From the NCBI RefSeq assembly GCF_003289645.1, contig NZ_QLYX01000008.1:1-64000 (forward strand): a stretch of DNA of 64,000 nucleotides, read 5' to 3'. Below are positions 9,690-18,764 of this stretch, piece after piece (positions within the stretch are counted from its first letter, which is position 1; every line of letters starts with the position of its first letter). Below the pieces are notes generated by a model. It worked only from the letters and a program-made list of their open reading frames with translations. It made no database searches and was not told the origin of the DNA. This DNA comes from Actinomadura craniellae. Lineage in GTDB: Bacteria; Actinomycetota; Actinomycetes; Streptosporangiales; Streptosporangiaceae. A program made the translations under genes and the position numbers.

Positions 9690-10619
9690 TCAGGGGGCGG
9701 TGGCGGGCCGGCGGGCGGGGCTGGCGGCCGGGACGGGCAGGCCGTGCGCGGCCAGCACGTGGTGCAGCCGGTCGGGGTAGTCGGTGACGATCGCGTCCAC
9801 GCCGTGGTCGATGAAGCGGGCCATGTCGGCGGTGTCGTTGACCGTCCAGACGGCGACCGGTAGCTCCCGCAACCGCGCGTCGCGGACCAGTTCCGCGGTG
9901 ACCAGCGGGTGGTGCGGCGAGAGCACCGTGGCGCCGAGCTCGACCGCTCCCGCCAGGTAGTCGGCGGGACGGTGGCCGGCCAGCCAGGCGGAACCCTCGG
10001 CCAGGGTCTTCCGCTCGACCAGGGCGACGCGCTCGACCCCGGGGGCGTACCGGCGGGCCGCGACCAGCACCCGCCAGTCGAAGGCGAGCAGCCGGGCCCG
10101 CCAGGACCAGCCGGCCGGGTCCAGCACCTCGGCGACCGCCGCCACGAAACGGTCGATCTCGGCGCCGCTCCAGCCCGGGTCGGTCTTGAGTTCCACGGCC
10201 AGCCGGACCCGGCCGGTGTCGTGCCGCTCCACCAGCGCGCAGACCTCCGACAGCAGCGGCAGCCCGGTGCCCGGTAGCGGAAGCTGGGTGAGGAGGAAGG
10301 GGTCGGCGTCGTCGGCGCGCCGCACCCCCGCGTCCACCGTGCGGATCTGGTCCAGCGTCAGGTCGCGGATCGGCCGGCCCACGTAGGGGTAGCCCGGGTC
10401 GCCGGGCCGGGCGGGCCCGGTGTCGGTGGTCGTCACGGCCGACAGTTCCTGGTCGTGGTGGACCACCACGGCGCCGTCCGCGGTGATGCCGACGTCGAGT
10501 TCGAGGGCGTCGACGCCGATCTCCAGCGCGTGGGCGAACCCGGGCAGGGTGTTCTCCGGACGGAGGCCGCGCGCTCCTCGATGGCCGTGCACCTCGACCC
10601 GGCCGATCCTGCTCACCAT
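9690..10619 (-). CDS. Glycerophosphodiester phosphodiesterase
   Basis: GDPD TIM-barrel enzyme hydrolysing glycerophosphodiesters to glycerol-3-phosphate and an alcohol. Near the N-terminus HGHRGARGLRPENT supplies the catalytic His and the Arg/Glu pair; ELDVGITADGAVVVHHD supplies the metal ligands and second His. No signal peptide is visible, so it is probably cytoplasmic. A stem GGGGAG/CTCCCC (10634-10639 with 10649-10654) lies in the 5' leader; its meaning is unknown. Convergent with the PBP gene. Confidence 0.9.
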   Translation of the reverse strand: MVSRIGRVEVHGHRGARGLRPENTLPGFAHALEIGVDALELDVGITADGAVVVHHDQELSAVTTTDTGPARPGDPGYPYVGRPIRDLTLDQIRTVDAGVRRADDADPFLLTQLPLPGTGLPLLSEVCALVERHDTGRVRLAVELKTDPGWSGAEIDRFVAAVAEVLDPAGWSWRARLLAFDWRVLVAARRYAPGVERVALVERKTLAEGSAWLAGHRPADYLAGAVELGATVLSPHHPLVTAELVRDARLRELPVAVWTVNDTADMARFIDHGVDAIVTDYPDRLHHVLAAHGLPVPAASPARRPATAP

Positions 10620-10801
10620 GGGCGGGACATTACGGGGAGTGATGAAACCTCCCCCGAGCGGCCGGTTACGGCCATCACAACGGTCACCTACGCCACAGTA
10701 GACACTGGTCGTCGCTGATCACGACCGGGGAACCCCGATAGACCGGTCCATGTGGCGAGAGGCACACTCGGGGCACCCCATCACCGTCCGTGTCGGGTTT
10801 C

Positions 10802-12085
10802 TCAGATGAGCGGGCGCAGGGTGAGGGTCTGGTCGCGGCCCGGACCGACGCCGATCGCCGAGATCCGCGCCCCGGACATCTCCTCCAGCCGCCGCACGTA
10901 CGCCTGCGCGTTCTTGGGCAGGTCGTCGAAGGTCCGGGCGCCGGAGATGTCCTCCTTCCAGCCGTCGAGGTGCTCCAGCACCGGCTTGGCGTGGTGGAAG
11001 TCGGTCTGCGAGGCGGGCATCTCGTCGTGCCGGACGCCGTCGACCTCGTACGCCACGCAGACCGGCACCTTCTCCAGGCCCGACAGCACGTCCAGCTTGG
11101 TCAGGAAGTAGTCGGTGACGCCGTTGACCCGGGTGGCGTACCGCGCGATCACCGCGTCGAACCAGCCGCAGCGGCGGTCGCGCCCGGTGGTCACGCCGTA
11201 CTCGCCGCCGGTGGTGCGCAGGTACTCGCCCATCTCGTCGAGCAGCTCGGTCGGGAACGGCCCCGAGCCGACCCGGGTGGTGTACGCCTTCAGGATGCCG
11301 AGCACCCGGGTGACCTTGGTGGGGCCGACGCCCGAGCCGGAGCAGGCCCCGCCCGCCGTGGGGCTGGAGGACGTCACGAAGGGGTAGGTGCCGTGGTCGA
11401 CGTCGAGCAGGGTGCCCTGGGCGCCCTCCAGCAGCACCACCTTGCCGTCGTCGAGCGCCCGGTTGAGCACCAGCGTGGTGTCGGCGACGTACGGCCTGAG
11501 CCGCTCGCCGTACTCGACGTACTCCTGCACGATCGGGGAGGCCTCGATGCGGCGCCGGTTGTAGACCTTGGTGAGGATCTGGTTCTTGTCGCGGAGCGCG
11601 AGTTCCAGCTTCTGGGCCAGGATGTTGCGGTCGAACAGGTCCTGGACCCGGACGCCCATTCGGGTGATCTTGTCGGCGTAGGCGGGGCCGATGCCGCGCC
11701 CGGTGGTGCCGATCCGCGCCTTGCCCAGGTACCGCTCGGTGACCTTGTCGAGGGCCCGGTGGTGGGGCATGATCAGGTGCGCGTCGGCCGAGATCAGCAG
11801 GCGTTCACAGGAGACGCCGCGCTCCTTCAGCCCGTCGATCTCGTCCAGCAGCACCTTGGGGTCGATCACCACCCCGTTGCCGATCACGGGCACGACGTCG
11901 GGTGACAGCACTCCCGAGGGCAGCAGGTGCAGGGCGTAGCTCTGGTCGCCGATGACCACGGTGTGCCCGGCGTTGTTACCGCCCTGGTAGCGCACCACGT
12001 AGTCGACATCGCCCCCGAGCAGGTCGGTGGCCTTTCCCTTGCCCTCGTCTCCCCACTGAGCCCCGACAAGCACGATGGCCGGCAT
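10802..12085 (-). CDS. purA: Adenylosuccinate synthetase (PurA)
   Basis: GTP-dependent conversion of IMP and aspartate to adenylosuccinate, the first step to AMP. The N-terminal P-loop [10 protein letters not shown] (residues 8-17) and GNNAGHTV are intact. Start at 12085 has GGGAG just upstream and gives 427 residues, the normal length. Product feeds PurB encoded about 7 kb away. Separated from DUF3151 by a strong hairpin, so expression may depend on its own promoter or on read-through. Confidence 0.96.
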   Translation of the reverse strand: MPAIVLVGAQWGDEGKGKATDLLGGDVDYVVRYQGGNNAGHTVVIGDQSYALHLLPSGVLSPDVVPVIGNGVVIDPKVLLDEIDGLKERGVSCERLLISADAHLIMPHHRALDKVTERYLGKARIGTTGRGIGPAYADKITRMGVRVQDLFDRNILAQKLELALRDKNQILTKVYNRRRIEASPIVQEYVEYGERLRPYVADTTLVLNRALDDGKVVLLEGAQGTLLDVDHGTYPFVTSSSPTAGGACSGSGVGPTKVTRVLGILKAYTTRVGSGPFPTELLDEMGEYLRTTGGEYGVTTGRDRRCGWFDAVIARYATRVNGVTDYFLTKLDVLSGLEKVPVCVAYEVDGVRHDEMPASQTDFHHAKPVLEHLDGWKEDISGARTFDDLPKNAQAYVRRLEEMSGARISAIGVGPGRDQTLTLRPLI

Positions 12086-12144
12086 CAGACGGTCTCCCTT
12101 TGACTCGCTCGCGTGGCCGGGGGTGTCCCGCACACGCCGAAAGA

Positions 12145-12169
12145 CCCCTGATCGCAAGCGCGACAGGGG
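12145..12169 (-). terminator. Hairpin between DUF3151 gene and purA
   Basis: CCCCTG (12145-12150) pairs with CAGGGG (12164-12169), and inside TCGC pairs with GCGA around loop AAGC, with one unpaired A. On the minus strand the stem is followed by TCTTTC. It can end the DUF3151 transcript or act as an attenuator in the purA leader. Confidence 0.6.
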
Positions 12170-12265
12170 CCTCTTGCGGTCGAATAGTACCCGGACCTGG
12201 GGCCGGTAGAAACCGAAGACAAATGGCTCGTCTTAGATAAAACGCCTTCTTCGGTAAGAAAGCGG

Positions 12266-12676
12266 TCAGGCGCCGAGCTCGTCGGCCGCGGTGGCGCTGC
12301 TGTCACGCAGGAACGTCCTGCAGCGCTCGGCCTCGGCGTCCTCCCCGATCGCCGCGGCGGCGCGCCCCAGGGCGTGCAGCGCGCGCAGGAAGCCCTGGTT
12401 GGCCTCGTGCTCCCAGGGCACCGGGCCGTGACCCTTCCAGCCCGCCCGGCGCAGCGCGTCCAGACCCCGGTGGTAGCCGGTGCGCGCGTAGGCGTACGAC
12501 TCGATCACGTTGCCGGCGGTGAACGCGCGGTCGGCGAGCGCGGCCCAGGCGGCCGGGTACTCCGGGTGCCGGGCGGCGACCTCCTCGGGCGGCACTCCCC
12601 GGTCCAGGGCCGCGCGGGCCTCGGCGTTGTCGGGCAGTTCAGTGGGAGGCGGGCCGCCGAGCAGGTTCTGGGTCAT
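12266..12676 (-). CDS. DUF3151 protein
   Basis: A 136-residue soluble protein beginning MTQNLLGGPPPTELPDN, matching the actinobacterial DUF3151 family in length and in the helical core with ESYAYARTGYHRGLDALRRAG and PWEHEANQGFLRAL. Function unknown. Its position between fba and purA is a familiar actinobacterial arrangement. The true start is the ATG at 12676; a longer frame runs into the upstream terminator. Confidence 0.85.
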   Translation of the reverse strand: MTQNLLGGPPPTELPDNAEARAALDRGVPPEEVAARHPEYPAAWAALADRAFTAGNVIESYAYARTGYHRGLDALRRAGWKGHGPVPWEHEANQGFLRALHALGRAAAAIGEDAEAERCRTFLRDSSATAADELGA

Positions 12677-12716
12677 GGGGTCATGGTAGGCGGGCGCACC
12701 CCGGCGGGTACGGACA

Positions 12717-12745
12717 AGCCCCCTTCCCGGCCTGGGAAGGGGGCT
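12717..12745 (-). terminator. fba terminator
   Basis: AGCCCCCTTCCC (12717-12728) and GGGAAGGGGGCT (12734-12745) form a 12-bp perfect stem with a 5-nt loop, beginning 12 nt beyond the fba stop. A strong GC hairpin in the right place. Confidence 0.8.
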
Positions 12746-12756
12746 GCCGGACGAAC

Positions 12757-13779
12757 TCAGCCGAGGCGCTTGCCGGCCGACATCAGGTCCTCGCACGCGG
12801 TCACGACGCGGGCGGCCATCGCGGTCTCGGCGGCCTTGCCGTAGGAGCGCGGGTCGTACTGCTTCTTGTTGCCGACCTCGCCGTCGACCTTGAGCACGCC
12901 GTCGTAGTTGCGGAACATGTGCTCGGCGATCGGGCGGGTGAAGGCGTACTGGGTGTCGGTGTCGACGTTCATCTTGATGACGCCGTACGAGATGGCCTCG
13001 CGGATCTCCTCCTGGGAGGAGCCGGAGCCGCCGTGGAAGACCAGGTCGAACGGGCGCTCCTTGCCGTACTTGGCGCCCACCGCGTCCTGGATCTCCTTGA
13101 GCACCTCGGGCCGCAGCTTGACCGCGCCCGGCTTGTAGACGCCGTGCACGTTGCCGAAGGTCGCCGCCAGGATGTAGCGGCCCTTCTCACCCAGCCCGAC
13201 GGCCTCGGCGGTGGCCAGGGCGTCCTCGGACGTGGTGTACAGCTTCTCGTTGATCTCGTGGGCGACGCCGTCTTCCTCGCCGCCGACCACGCCGATCTCC
13301 ATCTCCATGATCACGCGGGCCTTGGCGCACTCCTCGATGAGCTCGGCCGCGATGGCCAGGTTCTCGTCCAGCGGAACCGCCGAGCCGTCCCACATGTGGG
13401 ACTGGAACAGCGGCTCCTCGCCGCGCGCCACCCGCTCCTGGGAGATCTTGACCAGCGGGCGCATGAAGCCGTCCAGCTTGTCCTTGGGGCAGTGGTCGGT
13501 GTGCAGCGCGATGTTCACCGGGTACTCGGCGGCCACCACCCGGGCGTACTCGGCGAGCGCCACCGAGCCCACGACCATGTCCTTCACCGTGGAACCGGAC
13601 AGGTAGTCGGCGCCGCCGGTGGAGACCTGGACGATGCCGTCGCTCTCGGCCTCGGCGAAGCCGCGCAGCGCCGCGTTGAGGGTCTGGCTTGACGTCACAT
13701 TGATGGCTGGGTAGGCGAAACCTGCACGCTTCGCACGGTCGAGCATCTCCGCATAGGCCTCTGGGGTCGCGATGGGCAT
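12757..13779 (-). CDS. fba: Class II fructose-bisphosphate aldolase
   Basis: Zinc-dependent aldolase of glycolysis/gluconeogenesis. ALHTDHCPKD (residues 91-100) carries the catalytic Asp and a zinc His; VFHGGSGSS is the phosphate-binding signature. 340 residues, matching FbaA of actinobacteria. AAAGGA lies upstream of ATG 13779. Followed directly by a strong terminator; monocistronic. Confidence 0.94.
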   Translation of the reverse strand: MPIATPEAYAEMLDRAKRAGFAYPAINVTSSQTLNAALRGFAEAESDGIVQVSTGGADYLSGSTVKDMVVGSVALAEYARVVAAEYPVNIALHTDHCPKDKLDGFMRPLVKISQERVARGEEPLFQSHMWDGSAVPLDENLAIAAELIEECAKARVIMEMEIGVVGGEEDGVAHEINEKLYTTSEDALATAEAVGLGEKGRYILAATFGNVHGVYKPGAVKLRPEVLKEIQDAVGAKYGKERPFDLVFHGGSGSSQEEIREAISYGVIKMNVDTDTQYAFTRPIAEHMFRNYDGVLKVDGEVGNKKQYDPRSYGKAAETAMAARVVTACEDLMSAGKRLG

Positions 13780-13999
13780 CTCTAATGTCCTTTCGTGCGC
13801 GTCGCTGTGCCGTGCGGGCTTCCGGCACGATGTCGCCCCCGGCGGATGCCGGCGGACGCGTGGCCGGGCGCAATGTGCCGCCCACCACAAGTTATCTCGA
13901 AAATCCATGGCGGGTCATCGCGCCCCCCGCTGTGTTCCGGTATCGCCCAACAAGGCGTAACAGGCGGAAAGCTCCATCGCAGCCCGGTACGCTCGACGG

Positions 14000-14722
14000 G
14001 TGGATCTCGCGTTCAACCCCATTGACCCGACCGCCTGGCTTCAGATTTTCGGAGCTTTCGCGACGATCGGGGTGCTACTGATCATCTTTGCCGAGACAGG
14101 GCTGCTCTTCGGAGTGATCCTGCCCGGCGACTCCCTGCTGTTCACCGCGGGGATCCTCACCACGGTCAATGAGATCAACGGGGTGGAGTTCCAGGAGCTG
14201 TCGCTGCCGGCGCTGCTCATCGGCGGGCCGATCGCCGCGATCAGCGGCGCCCAGCTCGGGCACTGGCTGGGCGCGAAATACGGGCGAAGACTGTTCGACC
14301 GCCCCGATTCACGAATCTTCCGCCAGGAGTGGGTCGAGAAGGCCGAGCACTACTTCAACACCTTCGGCCCGGCCCGGGCCGTGGTCATCGCCAGGTTCAT
14401 CCCGATCGTGCGGACGTTCCTCAACCCGCTGGCCGGGATGCTCGGCATGCCCGCCAAGAAGTTCTTCATGTGGAACGTCATCGGCGGCATCTTGTGGACC
14501 GACGGCCTGTTCCTGCTGGGCCACTTCCTCGGCGAGAGCGTGCCGCACATCGACCGCTACATCCTGCCTGGTGTGGCCGTCATCATCGTCCTCTCGGTCA
14601 TCCCGATCCTCCGCGAGGTGCTCAAGGGTCGCCGCCAGGGAAAGCGCGAGCCAGGCAACGGTACGAATAAGAATGGCTCTGACGAGTCACGTCCGTCGCT
14701 CAGCGGTGATAGTTCTCGCTAA
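14000..14722 (+). CDS. DedA-family membrane protein
   Basis: Polytopic membrane protein of the DedA/VTT family, implicated in lipid carrier recycling and envelope homeostasis. The conserved FAETGLLFGVILPGDSLLF is near residues 30-48 and ARFIPIVRTFLNPLAGM near 127-143 holds the essential Arg residues. Four to five hydrophobic segments, then a basic hydrophilic tail from about 205. GTG start at 14000; divergent from fba. Confidence 0.9.
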   Translation: MDLAFNPIDPTAWLQIFGAFATIGVLLIIFAETGLLFGVILPGDSLLFTAGILTTVNEINGVEFQELSLPALLIGGPIAAISGAQLGHWLGAKYGRRLFDRPDSRIFRQEWVEKAEHYFNTFGPARAVVIARFIPIVRTFLNPLAGMLGMPAKKFFMWNVIGGILWTDGLFLLGHFLGESVPHIDRYILPGVAVIIVLSVIPILREVLKGRRQGKREPGNGTNKNGSDESRPSLSGDSSR

Positions 14723-14731
14723 CCTCCCCAT

Positions 14732-15199
14732 GTGGGACGTCATCGGTCGGACCCTCGAGGTCTAGCGCGCATATTGATCGCGGTACTCGCCGTAGCCGCG
14801 GTGCTCACGCTTCTCCTCGTGGGCGGGACGGCGCTTGTCAGCGCGCTGACCTCCGGCCCGGCGCAGGTGAGCCAGAGCCCGACACCGGTCAGCAGTCCGT
14901 CGCCGAGCAGGCCGGCGACCCCGGCCCCCGCCCCGTCGCCCGGCGGTGAACCCGTGGGGAACGACCTGCCGCTGCGGATCAGGGTTCTGGCCACGACGAC
15001 GGTGCTGGTCAAGGTCGCCGACTCGGGCGAGATCCTGTACAGCGGCGTGCTGGCCCCCGGCGACGTACGGCAGTACTCGCAGACCCCGCTCGACGTGGTC
15101 GCGGCCAACGGGGCGGCGCTCCAGGTCACGATCTACGGCAAGGTGCAGGCCGCCAAACCGGCGAACCAGCGCGGCGGATGGTTCGTCCCCGAGCAGTGA
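14732..15199 (+). CDS. Membrane-anchored protein with RodZ C-terminal (DUF4115)-like domain
   Basis: 155 residues: short basic N-terminus, one transmembrane helix (about 12-38, ARILIAVLAVAAVLTLLLVG), a Pro/Ser/Thr linker (about 45-75), then an extracytoplasmic domain with VLVKVADSGEILYSGVLAPG and TPLDVVAANGAALQV. The last pattern resembles the DUF4115 domain at the C-terminus of RodZ. There is no cytoplasmic HTH, so it is not RodZ itself. It starts 9 nt after dedA, probably co-transcribed. Confidence 0.65.
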   Translation: MGRHRSDPRGLARILIAVLAVAAVLTLLLVGGTALVSALTSGPAQVSQSPTPVSSPSPSRPATPAPAPSPGGEPVGNDLPLRIRVLATTTVLVKVADSGEILYSGVLAPGDVRQYSQTPLDVVAANGAALQVTIYGKVQAAKPANQRGGWFVPEQ

Positions 15200-15217
15200 G
15201 GCACCCGCCTCGCCGCT

Positions 15218-15241
15218 GCCCGGCCGGAGTTCCGGCCGGGC
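15218..15241. terminator. Bidirectional terminator
   Basis: Arms GCCCGGCCGGA (15218-15228) and TCCGGCCGGGC (15231-15241) form an 11-bp perfect stem with a 2-nt loop, exactly between two convergent genes (stops at 15199 and 15253). Confidence 0.8.
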
Positions 15242-15252
15242 CCGGCGGTGTG

Positions 15253-15786
15253 TCAGACGCCCAGATCGGCGGTCGTGTAGGCGGAGCGGTACGCCAGTCC
15301 CGCCGCGGCGATGCGGTCGGCGGCCCCGCGCTCGACGATGGTCGCCACCCCGACCACTTCAGCCCCCTCGGCGCGCAGCGCCTCCACCGCGGTGAGCACC
15401 GACCCGCCGGTGGTGGAGGTGTCCTCCACGGCGAGCACCCGGCGGCCGGCCACCTCGGGGCCCTCCACCCGGCGTTGCAGCCCGTGCGCCTTGCCGGCCT
15501 TGCGGACCACGAACGCGTCCAGGTGCCGGCCGCGCGCCGCCGCGGCGTGCAGCATGGCGGCGGCCACCGGGTCGGCGCCCAGGGTCAGCCCGCCCACGGC
15601 GTCGTAGCCGAGGTCCTCGGTCAGATCCAGCATGACCCGCCCGACCAGCGGCGCCGCCCGGCCGTCCAGCGTGACCCGGCGCAGGTCGACGTACCAGGAG
15701 GCGCGCTCACCCGACGACAGCACGAAGTCACCGTGCACGACGGCCTTGGTCCTGATCTCTTTCAGCAGGTCTTCTCGATCGCTCAC
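15253..15786 (-). CDS. pyrE: Orotate phosphoribosyltransferase (PyrE)
   Basis: Joins orotate to PRPP to form OMP in pyrimidine synthesis. GTG start at 15786 gives 177 residues, normal for the family. FVLSSGERASWYVDLRRVTL is the N-terminal substrate region and VLAVEDTSTTGGS is the PRPP-binding loop. Cytoplasmic dimer by family knowledge. Its stop faces a strong shared terminator. Confidence 0.93.
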   Translation of the reverse strand: MSDREDLLKEIRTKAVVHGDFVLSSGERASWYVDLRRVTLDGRAAPLVGRVMLDLTEDLGYDAVGGLTLGADPVAAAMLHAAAARGRHLDAFVVRKAGKAHGLQRRVEGPEVAGRRVLAVEDTSTTGGSVLTAVEALRAEGAEVVGVATIVERGAADRIAAAGLAYRSAYTTADLGV

Positions 15787-15869
15787 GTACGGAACCCTAC
15801 GCGGCCCCGTTCCCTCCCCATGCGGGCGATCCAGGCATACCGGGCGGGATGTCCAGGAGAGGTGCTCGC

Positions 15870-16394
15870 ATGACGCCAGGAACGCTGGTGCTGCTGCACG
15901 CCCCCTACGCCACGGCGGCGGCCTGGGGCGAGTTGCCGGAGCTGCTGCGCGACCAGGGGCTCGACGTGGTGGCGCCCGACGTGCGGGACGGCAGCGGGAT
16001 CCGGTACGTGGGGCGGGCCGCACTGGTGATCGCGGCCACCGCGCCCACCCCACCCCTGGTGCTCGTCGGGCGGGGCGGGGCCGGGCCGCTGCTGCCCGCG
16101 GTGGCGGCGGCGCAGCGGGCCGCGCACCGGCAGGTGGGCGCCTACGTCTTCTTCGACGCGGAACTGCCCCGGCCGCGGCGGGGGCACGACCACGTTCCGG
16201 GGGTGGAGCAGGAGCCACAGGTGCCGGCCGACTGGCCGGAGGCGCCCTGCGGGTACCTGCGCACCGCCGACCGGTACGAGCAGGAGGCGCGGCAGGCGGA
16301 GCTGCGCGGCTGGCCGGTGACCCGGCAGCAGGCTCCGGTGAGCGTCCCGGGACGGATCTGCCGGCCGCTTCGGGAGCTCATCAGCGCCCTGTGA
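15870..16394 (+). CDS. Small alpha/beta-hydrolase-like protein
   Basis: 174 residues with an alpha/beta-hydrolase-like opening (GTLVLLHAPYATAAAWGEL) and a short second half. At the expected nucleophile elbow it reads LVGRGGAG, so the usual GxSxG serine is Gly. It is therefore probably not a hydrolase. AGGAGAGG supports the ATG at 15870 rather than an upstream ATG at 15849. It ends 7 nt from the convergent TPR gene. Confidence 0.6.
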   Translation: MTPGTLVLLHAPYATAAAWGELPELLRDQGLDVVAPDVRDGSGIRYVGRAALVIAATAPTPPLVLVGRGGAGPLLPAVAAAQRAAHRQVGAYVFFDAELPRPRRGHDHVPGVEQEPQVPADWPEAPCGYLRTADRYEQEARQAELRGWPVTRQQAPVSVPGRICRPLRELISAL

Positions 16395-16401
16395 CCTCGG
16401 G

Positions 16402-16974
16402 TCAGGTCGTGTTCTTCAGCAGATCGTCGAGCAGGGAGTCGTACTCGTCCTCGGGCTGGCCGAGGTCGTTGCGGGCGCGGTAGCGCAGCCGGAGCAGCGC
16501 TTCCAGGCTGTCGATCGCCTCCACCTCGCCGCGGTCGCGCAGCGCGAGCACCACGTCGGCGCCCGCCGTGGCCCACTCGTGGGTGCCGACGGCGTCGCCC
16601 TGGGCGTACAGCACCTCGGCGACCGTCCGGTAGACCTCGGGGTCGCGCGGCGCGTCGGCGCGGATCTGCTCCACCAGCGTCCGGGCCTGGTCGTGGTCGC
16701 CCAGCTCGAAGAGCGCGTCGGCCAGGTAGGCGCGCGGGTCTCCGTAGGTGTCGCCACCGTCCTCCAGCGCCCTGCGATAGAACTCGGCGGCCTTGTCGTG
16801 GACGCCGGCGTGCTGCCACTGCTCGCCTGCTCTTATCAGGACGTTCGCCCGGGACACCCCGCCGGAGACGGACTCGGCCAGGTCGGCCAGCCGTTGCGCC
16901 GCCGAGATGTGATCGCCGGTGCGAAGGGTGTCGAACTCCAGATCGTCGAGATCGTCTTCCGTCACATGCGTCAC
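16402..16974 (-). CDS. Tetratricopeptide-repeat protein
   Basis: 190 residues, acidic, mostly helical. Residues about 45-145 show TPR-like helix pairs (AGEQWQHAGVHDKAAEFYRRAL, then AYLADALFELGDHDQARTLV, then AEVLYAQGDAVGTHEWAT). No signal peptide or membrane segment. Probably a protein-interaction scaffold; partner unknown. Lies just downstream of the NYN-domain gene in the same direction. Confidence 0.75.
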   Translation of the reverse strand: MTHVTEDDLDDLEFDTLRTGDHISAAQRLADLAESVSGGVSRANVLIRAGEQWQHAGVHDKAAEFYRRALEDGGDTYGDPRAYLADALFELGDHDQARTLVEQIRADAPRDPEVYRTVAEVLYAQGDAVGTHEWATAGADVVLALRDRGEVEAIDSLEALLRLRYRARNDLGQPEDEYDSLLDDLLKNTT

Positions 16975-17032
16975 GAATTAGACGCTACCCGGCGACCGCC
17001 CACTGAAGCGGGTGATTCGCGGAGATCCCGAA

Positions 17033-18349
17033 TTACCTTCGGGATCTCTCCAGCGCGTCCCAGAAGCCACGGCGCAGCGCGTGCCGCACCTCGTCGTGCA
17101 GCAGGAAGTCGATGGGCAGGGAAGATCCCTGCAACAGCCGCGCCTCCAGATCGGAGGGCATCCGGGGCTTACGGGCGAGCACCGCCTCCAGCCAGAGCGC
17201 CGGCGCGTCGCGGGCGACGGACTCGCCGAAGTCCTGGCCCTCCTGGTGGGCCGCCTTGACCGCGTCGGCCAACGAGGGAGCGGCCGGCTGCGTGACGGCC
17301 GGGGTGATCGGCTGGGGCCCGGTGTACGGGCTGGGCTGCTGCGGCACGGCCGGCGGCTGCGGCATCGGGGCCTGCGGCTGCGGCTGGGCCTGTGGTTGGG
17401 AGAGGTACTGCGGGCCGGTGACGGGCGACGGCTGGACCTGTGGCGGGGTGGGCGGCGGGACCTGGAGGGAGGACGGCAGGGCCGGCAGCGAATGCCCGCC
17501 CGTGGTGGTCGTGCCGCCACCGCCACCGAACCCGGAGCCGAAGCCGCCCGGCGACGAGGAGGAGCCGAGGTTGGAGCCGAACTGCGGCGAGGGACTCGAC
17601 TGGGTGCCCAGGGAACCCAGCGACTGCGTGCCCAGCGACGAGGAACCGAGGCCCCCGCCGATGCTCGCCGGGGCGGGCAACTGCGGCGAGCCGGTGATCG
17701 GCGAGCCGGGCGGCGGGCTGGAGTGCGGGGTGGTCTGCAGGGGCGCCACCGAACCGCCGGGGCCGCCGGCGTGCCCGTTGGACAGCGGGCCCGGGGAGCC
17801 GCCGGAGTCGCGACCGGCCAGCAGGTTCACGTAGGGCCGCAGGTGCCCGGAGCCGATCTCGATCAGGTCGTCGCACTCCTGGCGCAGCACCCGCGAGATC
17901 GTCCAGTTGCCGTCGGCCGCGACGTGCACCACGGTCACCCGGACACCCAGGTCCTGGGCGTCGGTGATGACCTGGGCGAGGTCTTCGTCGCCGCTGACCA
18001 GGATCGCGTCCGCGATCGCGCCGTTGCGGGCCAGCGTCATCAGGTCGCGGTGGATCTCGCTGTCGACTCCCTCGCGGCGGCCCGGCCGGATGCGGCCCAG
18101 CCGTAGCTTCAGGCCGGGCAGGTCGGCCAGCGCCTCGTGCTCGGGCGCGCGCCTGCCCTCGACGGTGGCCTCGTACCAGTAGCACCGCAGCAACGGGAGG
18201 CCGGTGCGTTCGCGGCCCAGGTTGCCCAGTAGTTGCAGCAGGCCGGAGAAGTCCCAGGAGACGGTCTCCCGATGGCGGGTTCCGTGCACCGCCATGGCGC
18301 CGTCTGCCAGCAGGTAGCCGGCGTCTACGAACAGCGCGCAGCGATCCAC
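17033..18349 (-). CDS. NYN-domain (PIN-like) ribonuclease family protein
   Basis: 438 residues in three parts: NYN domain (about 1-175) with acidic positions in LFVDAGYLL, VDSEIHRDLM and LVSGDEDLAQVI; a long Pro/Gly/Ser/Gln-rich low-complexity linker (about 185-355); and a helical C-terminal segment ending DEVRHALRRGFWDALERSRR. NYN proteins are PIN-fold nucleases acting on RNA (family knowledge). GTG start. The disordered linker suggests a tethered interaction module. Confidence 0.8.
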   Translation of the reverse strand: MDRCALFVDAGYLLADGAMAVHGTRHRETVSWDFSGLLQLLGNLGRERTGLPLLRCYWYEATVEGRRAPEHEALADLPGLKLRLGRIRPGRREGVDSEIHRDLMTLARNGAIADAILVSGDEDLAQVITDAQDLGVRVTVVHVAADGNWTISRVLRQECDDLIEIGSGHLRPYVNLLAGRDSGGSPGPLSNGHAGGPGGSVAPLQTTPHSSPPPGSPITGSPQLPAPASIGGGLGSSSLGTQSLGSLGTQSSPSPQFGSNLGSSSSPGGFGSGFGGGGGTTTTGGHSLPALPSSLQVPPPTPPQVQPSPVTGPQYLSQPQAQPQPQAPMPQPPAVPQQPSPYTGPQPITPAVTQPAAPSLADAVKAAHQEGQDFGESVARDAPALWLEAVLARKPRMPSDLEARLLQGSSLPIDFLLHDEVRHALRRGFWDALERSRR

Positions 18350-18764
18350 GCGGCACCGCCTTTCCTCAGCACGAGATCTTCACGGTGATCCGGCTACGCG
18401 TCCAGAGGTGGAGAGGGCGGATGGTCGGCATGCCGTCACCTCTCTTTCTCGGCGGGTGCGGCCGGCGAGGGACACGGGCACCCATAGCGTAGTGAAGTCC
18501 TGATACGTCGTAAGCGAATACGGCGATTCGCCAACTCTTTCACGGCGGCGCGCGGCCCGCATCCATCCCGGGTTCCACCAGCGCGGACGCTACCAGCAGT
18601 TCTGGCCTGCCCGTAATGTTCCTTTCAAAATCTTTACGGGCGGCTCGGCGGTGGGTCAGGGCGCCATCGGGCCACTCTCCCAGGCAGTCATGCCGAGCAG
18701 GCACGCCACGACCGGATCAGGCGAACCGTGGCCGGGGATCTGCCCAGGCTTGACCGACGGAACC
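18350..18764. other. Intergenic region without a gene
   Basis: A 415-nt gap between the NYN gene start and the PhoD-like gene stop. No ORF with codon use or RBS like its neighbours. The segment 18480-18545 (ATAGCGTAGTG, then GATACGTCG) is the best place for the NYN promoter on the minus strand. Nothing else seen. Confidence 0.4.
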
